This document shows, in pieces, positions 5,344 through 6,979 of a DNA stretch of 6,979 nucleotides. Location: assembly GCA_027031505.1 (NCBI GenBank), contig JALVQH010000041.1, forward strand, positions 1 through 6,979. Direction: 5' to 3'. Numbering within the stretch: the stretch's first letter is position 1; every line of letters starts with the position of its first letter. Both the position numbers and the translations under genes were made by a program. The stretch is from Campylobacteraceae bacterium (GTDB lineage: Bacteria; Campylobacterota; Campylobacteria; Campylobacterales; Sulfurovaceae). The notes under the pieces were generated by a model, which did no database searches, was not told the origin of the DNA, and saw nothing but the letters and a program-made list of their open reading frames with translations.

Positions 5344-6529
5344 AAAAAACTTTTACACGATCCGCCCCAATCAGGAGATTTTCGAACGCATTCAACATGA
5401 ACAAAAAAGGATAGGGTATTACCGACTCCCTTTTGCGGACATCCGTGATATTGTTGCGTTTGCAGAGACGGTCGCTCAGCGCACCATTGTTGTCATCGGC
5501 ATCGGAGGGAGCAGTCTCGGTACGCGTGCGATTTACGATTTTCTTCGGAGCAGGCACTCGTTTGAACGGGAGCTTCTCTTTCTTGAGAGTACCGACCCCC
5601 TTGATATTCGGGCCAAACTCGCTTCCCTCGATCTGAACGATACTTTTTTTCTCCCCATCAGCAAAAGCGGTACGACGGTCGAGACGATCAGCCTTTTGAA
5701 ATATCTTGCGTCTCTGATCGATTTGACACGGGAAAACACCGCCATTGTCAGCGGTGAAGATACTCTCCTGAGCCGTTTTGCCGATGCACACGGTATGCAC
5801 CGTTTCGTCATTCCCGAAAATGTCGGCGGGCGCTTCTCGGTCTTCAGTGCGGTGGGGCTGGTGCCGCTGGCGCTTGTCGGGGTCGATATCGACAATATGC
5901 TCCGGGGTGCCCGGAAGGTGTACGAAAGCTTTTTTTCTCAGGGGGCATCGTACGAGAGATTGATGGACAAAGGTCGCTTCTATGTCGAAAACAAAACCCG
6001 ATTCAGCGTCAATGTCCTCTTCAGCTACTCGTCGGCTCTCGAGGGCTTCAACAAGTGGTATATCCAACTCTGGGCCGAAAGCCTCGGGAAGGTCAATATC
6101 AACGATACCCGGCAGGGGCTTACCCCTATCGGGCTCATCGGCCCGGTCGATCAGCACTCGTTTCTCCAGCTGATCATGGAGGGGGTGCGGGACAAGACGG
6201 TTACCTTTATCAAGGTGGCTGATTTTGAAGAGCAAATTATCATCCCCAAAGGGAGCGTTTTCCCCGAGATGGGCTATCTCGACGGCCACAGCTTCTCACG
6301 TCTGATCGACAGGCAGGCCGATGCCACGATCGAAGCGATCGCCCGCCTCAAGAAGATCCCTTACGATGTGATCACCATCGACAAAGTTGATGAGTACAAC
6401 ATCGCCGAACTCATGTACAGCTACGAATTGCTTGTTTCGATTATTGGAGCTTTTTTGCAGATCAATGCGTATGATCAACCCGGGGTTGAAGAGGGGAAGA
6501 TGATTTTGAAAGAAATGCTGAATGGATAA
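5333..6529 (+). CDS. pgi: Glucose-6-phosphate isomerase, short form
   Basis: This cytoplasmic enzyme interconverts glucose-6-phosphate and fructose-6-phosphate, feeding the mutase coded upstream. The 398 residues match the short Pgi of Campylobacterota rather than the ~550-residue E. coli form. Motifs run in family order: GIGGSSLG at 56-63, phosphate-binding SKSGTT at 110-115, the first Pgi signature around ENVGGRFS (GGRFS 165-169), catalytic Glu249 in LWAESLGK, His275 in DQHSF, and the second signature ending QPGVEEGK at 382-389 with Lys389. The ATG at 5333 has GGAG seven bases upstream and overlaps the mutase stop by 11 bases, implying coupled translation. The frame is open further upstream, but that part is only the mutase gene in another frame. 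The stop codon and last few codons lie inside a degenerate heptamer array. Confidence 0.95.
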   Translation: MITEKNFYTIRPNQEIFERIQHEQKRIGYYRLPFADIRDIVAFAETVAQRTIVVIGIGGSSLGTRAIYDFLRSRHSFERELLFLESTDPLDIRAKLASLDLNDTFFLPISKSGTTVETISLLKYLASLIDLTRENTAIVSGEDTLLSRFADAHGMHRFVIPENVGGRFSVFSAVGLVPLALVGVDIDNMLRGARKVYESFFSQGASYERLMDKGRFYVENKTRFSVNVLFSYSSALEGFNKWYIQLWAESLGKVNINDTRQGLTPIGLIGPVDQHSFLQLIMEGVRDKTVTFIKVADFEEQIIIPKGSVFPEMGYLDGHSFSRLIDRQADATIEAIARLKKIPYDVITIDKVDEYNIAELMYSYELLVSIIGAFLQINAYDQPGVEEGKMILKEMLNG

Positions 6530-6547
6530 TGTTGAATGGTAAATGAA
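6513..6547 (+). repeat. Degenerate heptamer array D at the end of pgi
   Basis: Five phased seven-base units: AAATGCT, GAATGGA, TAATGTT, GAATGGT and AAATGAA. They share an AATG core in register and resemble the GAATGTT array after galE. The pgi stop TAA (6527-6529) falls within a unit. The degeneracy suggests an old copy. Confidence 0.65.
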
Positions 6548-6576
6548 AATATCAACAAGGTTACAAAAGGAATATG

Positions 6577-6979
6577 ATGCCTGAAACAAAACACTCTCAA
6601 CTCTCAACTCTCAACTCTCCAATAAAAAAATGTCTCTTCCCCGCCGCCGGCTACGGTACGCGCTTTCTCCCCGCGACCAAAGCCACGCCCAAGGAGATGC
6701 TGCCGGTGCTGACCAAGCCGCTGATACAGTACGGTGTCGAAGAAGCCCTCGAAGCGGGTATCACAACCATGGCCATCGTCACGGGCAGAGGGAAGCGGGC
6801 GATCGAGGATCACTTTGATATCTCCTACGAACTGGAGCACCAGATCAAGGGAACATCCAAAGAGCCTTTGCTGGACGAGATCCGTTCACTGATCACCCGG
6901 TGCACCTTCTCCTACACCCGTCAGACCGAGATGAAGGGGCTGGGGCATGCGATCCTGACGGGTGAGACCCTGATCGGTC
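6577..6979 (+). CDS. galU: UTP--glucose-1-phosphate uridylyltransferase (5' part)
   Basis: GalU joins UTP and glucose-1-phosphate to give UDP-glucose, the substrate of GalE encoded in the same run of genes. The visible 134 residues contain the nucleotide-binding signature FPAAGYGTRFLP at 21-32, then KATPKEMLPVLTKPLIQY and the following VEEALEAG helix, all typical. The gene continues past the window end. The ATG at 6577 has AAGGA (6567-6571) five bases upstream; an adjacent in-frame ATG at 6574 is too close to that site. Relatives, as I recall them, begin with Met directly before IKKCLFPAAGYG. Here about 14 residues precede that point, mostly coded by a CTCTCAA array. It lies 47 bases after pgi and probably belongs to the same transcript. 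Confidence 0.93.
   Translation, partial: MPETKHSQLSTLNSPIKKCLFPAAGYGTRFLPATKATPKEMLPVLTKPLIQYGVEEALEAGITTMAIVTGRGKRAIEDHFDISYELEHQIKGTSKEPLLDEIRSLITRCTFSYTRQTEMKGLGHAILTGETLIG
6594..6621 (+). repeat. Heptamer tandem array E, CTCTCAA units
   Basis: Three perfect CTCTCAA units and a final CTCTCCA, in phase, inside the first codons of galU. They are read as SQLSTLNS. This direction is stop-free in every frame; the opposite strand gives TGA in every frame. Confidence 0.92.

Noticed and set aside
5299..5396. Single ATTCAAC copies at 5299-5305 and 5390-5396
   Set aside because: They are isolated heptamers within conserved coding sequence with no phased neighbours, so chance is sufficient.
5643..5650. 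Homopolymer tracts as phase-variation sites (T7 near 5644, A7 at 5343-5349 and 6624-6630)
   Set aside because: Tracts of seven are short compared with known contingency runs in Campylobacter, and the genes are housekeeping enzymes with intact frames.

Overview
The window carries a run of plus-strand sugar-nucleotide genes, and the protein families point to a Campylobacterota (epsilonproteobacterial) chromosome. PglE/PglF-type enzymes, a short (~400 aa) Pgi and a Campylobacter-like phosphomannomutase/phosphoglucomutase all fit. The fairly high G+C suggests a Sulfurovum- or Nitratifractor-like relative rather than Campylobacter itself. That placement is inference from remembered family sequences; no search was run.

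Layout. Bases 1-370 hold the C-terminal end of a DegT/DnrJ/EryC1-type aminotransferase (PglE-like), which overlaps by ATGA a complete membrane-bound UDP-GlcNAc 4,6-dehydratase (PglF, 367-2175). A 14-bp hairpin sits on the pglF stop codon. A leader of about 190 bases follows, with two inverted repeats and an extended -10 promoter. Then come galE (2399-3421), a small four-helix-bundle (S23/IVS-type) gene (3467-3829), phosphomannomutase/phosphoglucomutase (3826-5343), pgi (5333-6529) and the 5' part of galU (6577 to the window end). The genes from galE onward are closely spaced or overlapping and probably form one transcription unit.

Pathway. Pgi, the hexose-phosphate mutase, GalU and GalE form the route fructose-6-P <-> glucose-6-P <-> glucose-1-P -> UDP-glucose <-> UDP-galactose. 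PglF and PglE convert UDP-GlcNAc to the UDP-4-amino-4,6-dideoxy sugar that leads to bacillosamine-type glycans. GalE has Cys at the gatekeeper position that is Tyr299 in E. coli, so it may also make UDP-GalNAc. The whole locus would supply precursors for glycoprotein or surface-glycan synthesis.

The unusual part is a set of five period-7 tandem arrays at gene edges and inside one gene. An AT-rich four-helix-bundle gene between galE and the mutase is bracketed by inverted heptamer arrays (GAATGTT units, then ATTCAAC units; 25 bp perfectly complementary), like a 23S rRNA intervening sequence placed in an operon. galE and pgi end inside arrays read in the strand direction that contains stop codons. 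The mutase and galU begin with arrays read in the opposite, stop-free direction, so the repeats are translated into N-terminal extensions. The mutase also carries an in-frame insertion of about 35 residues, made of palindromes plus another stop-free heptamer array, just before its catalytic serine motif.
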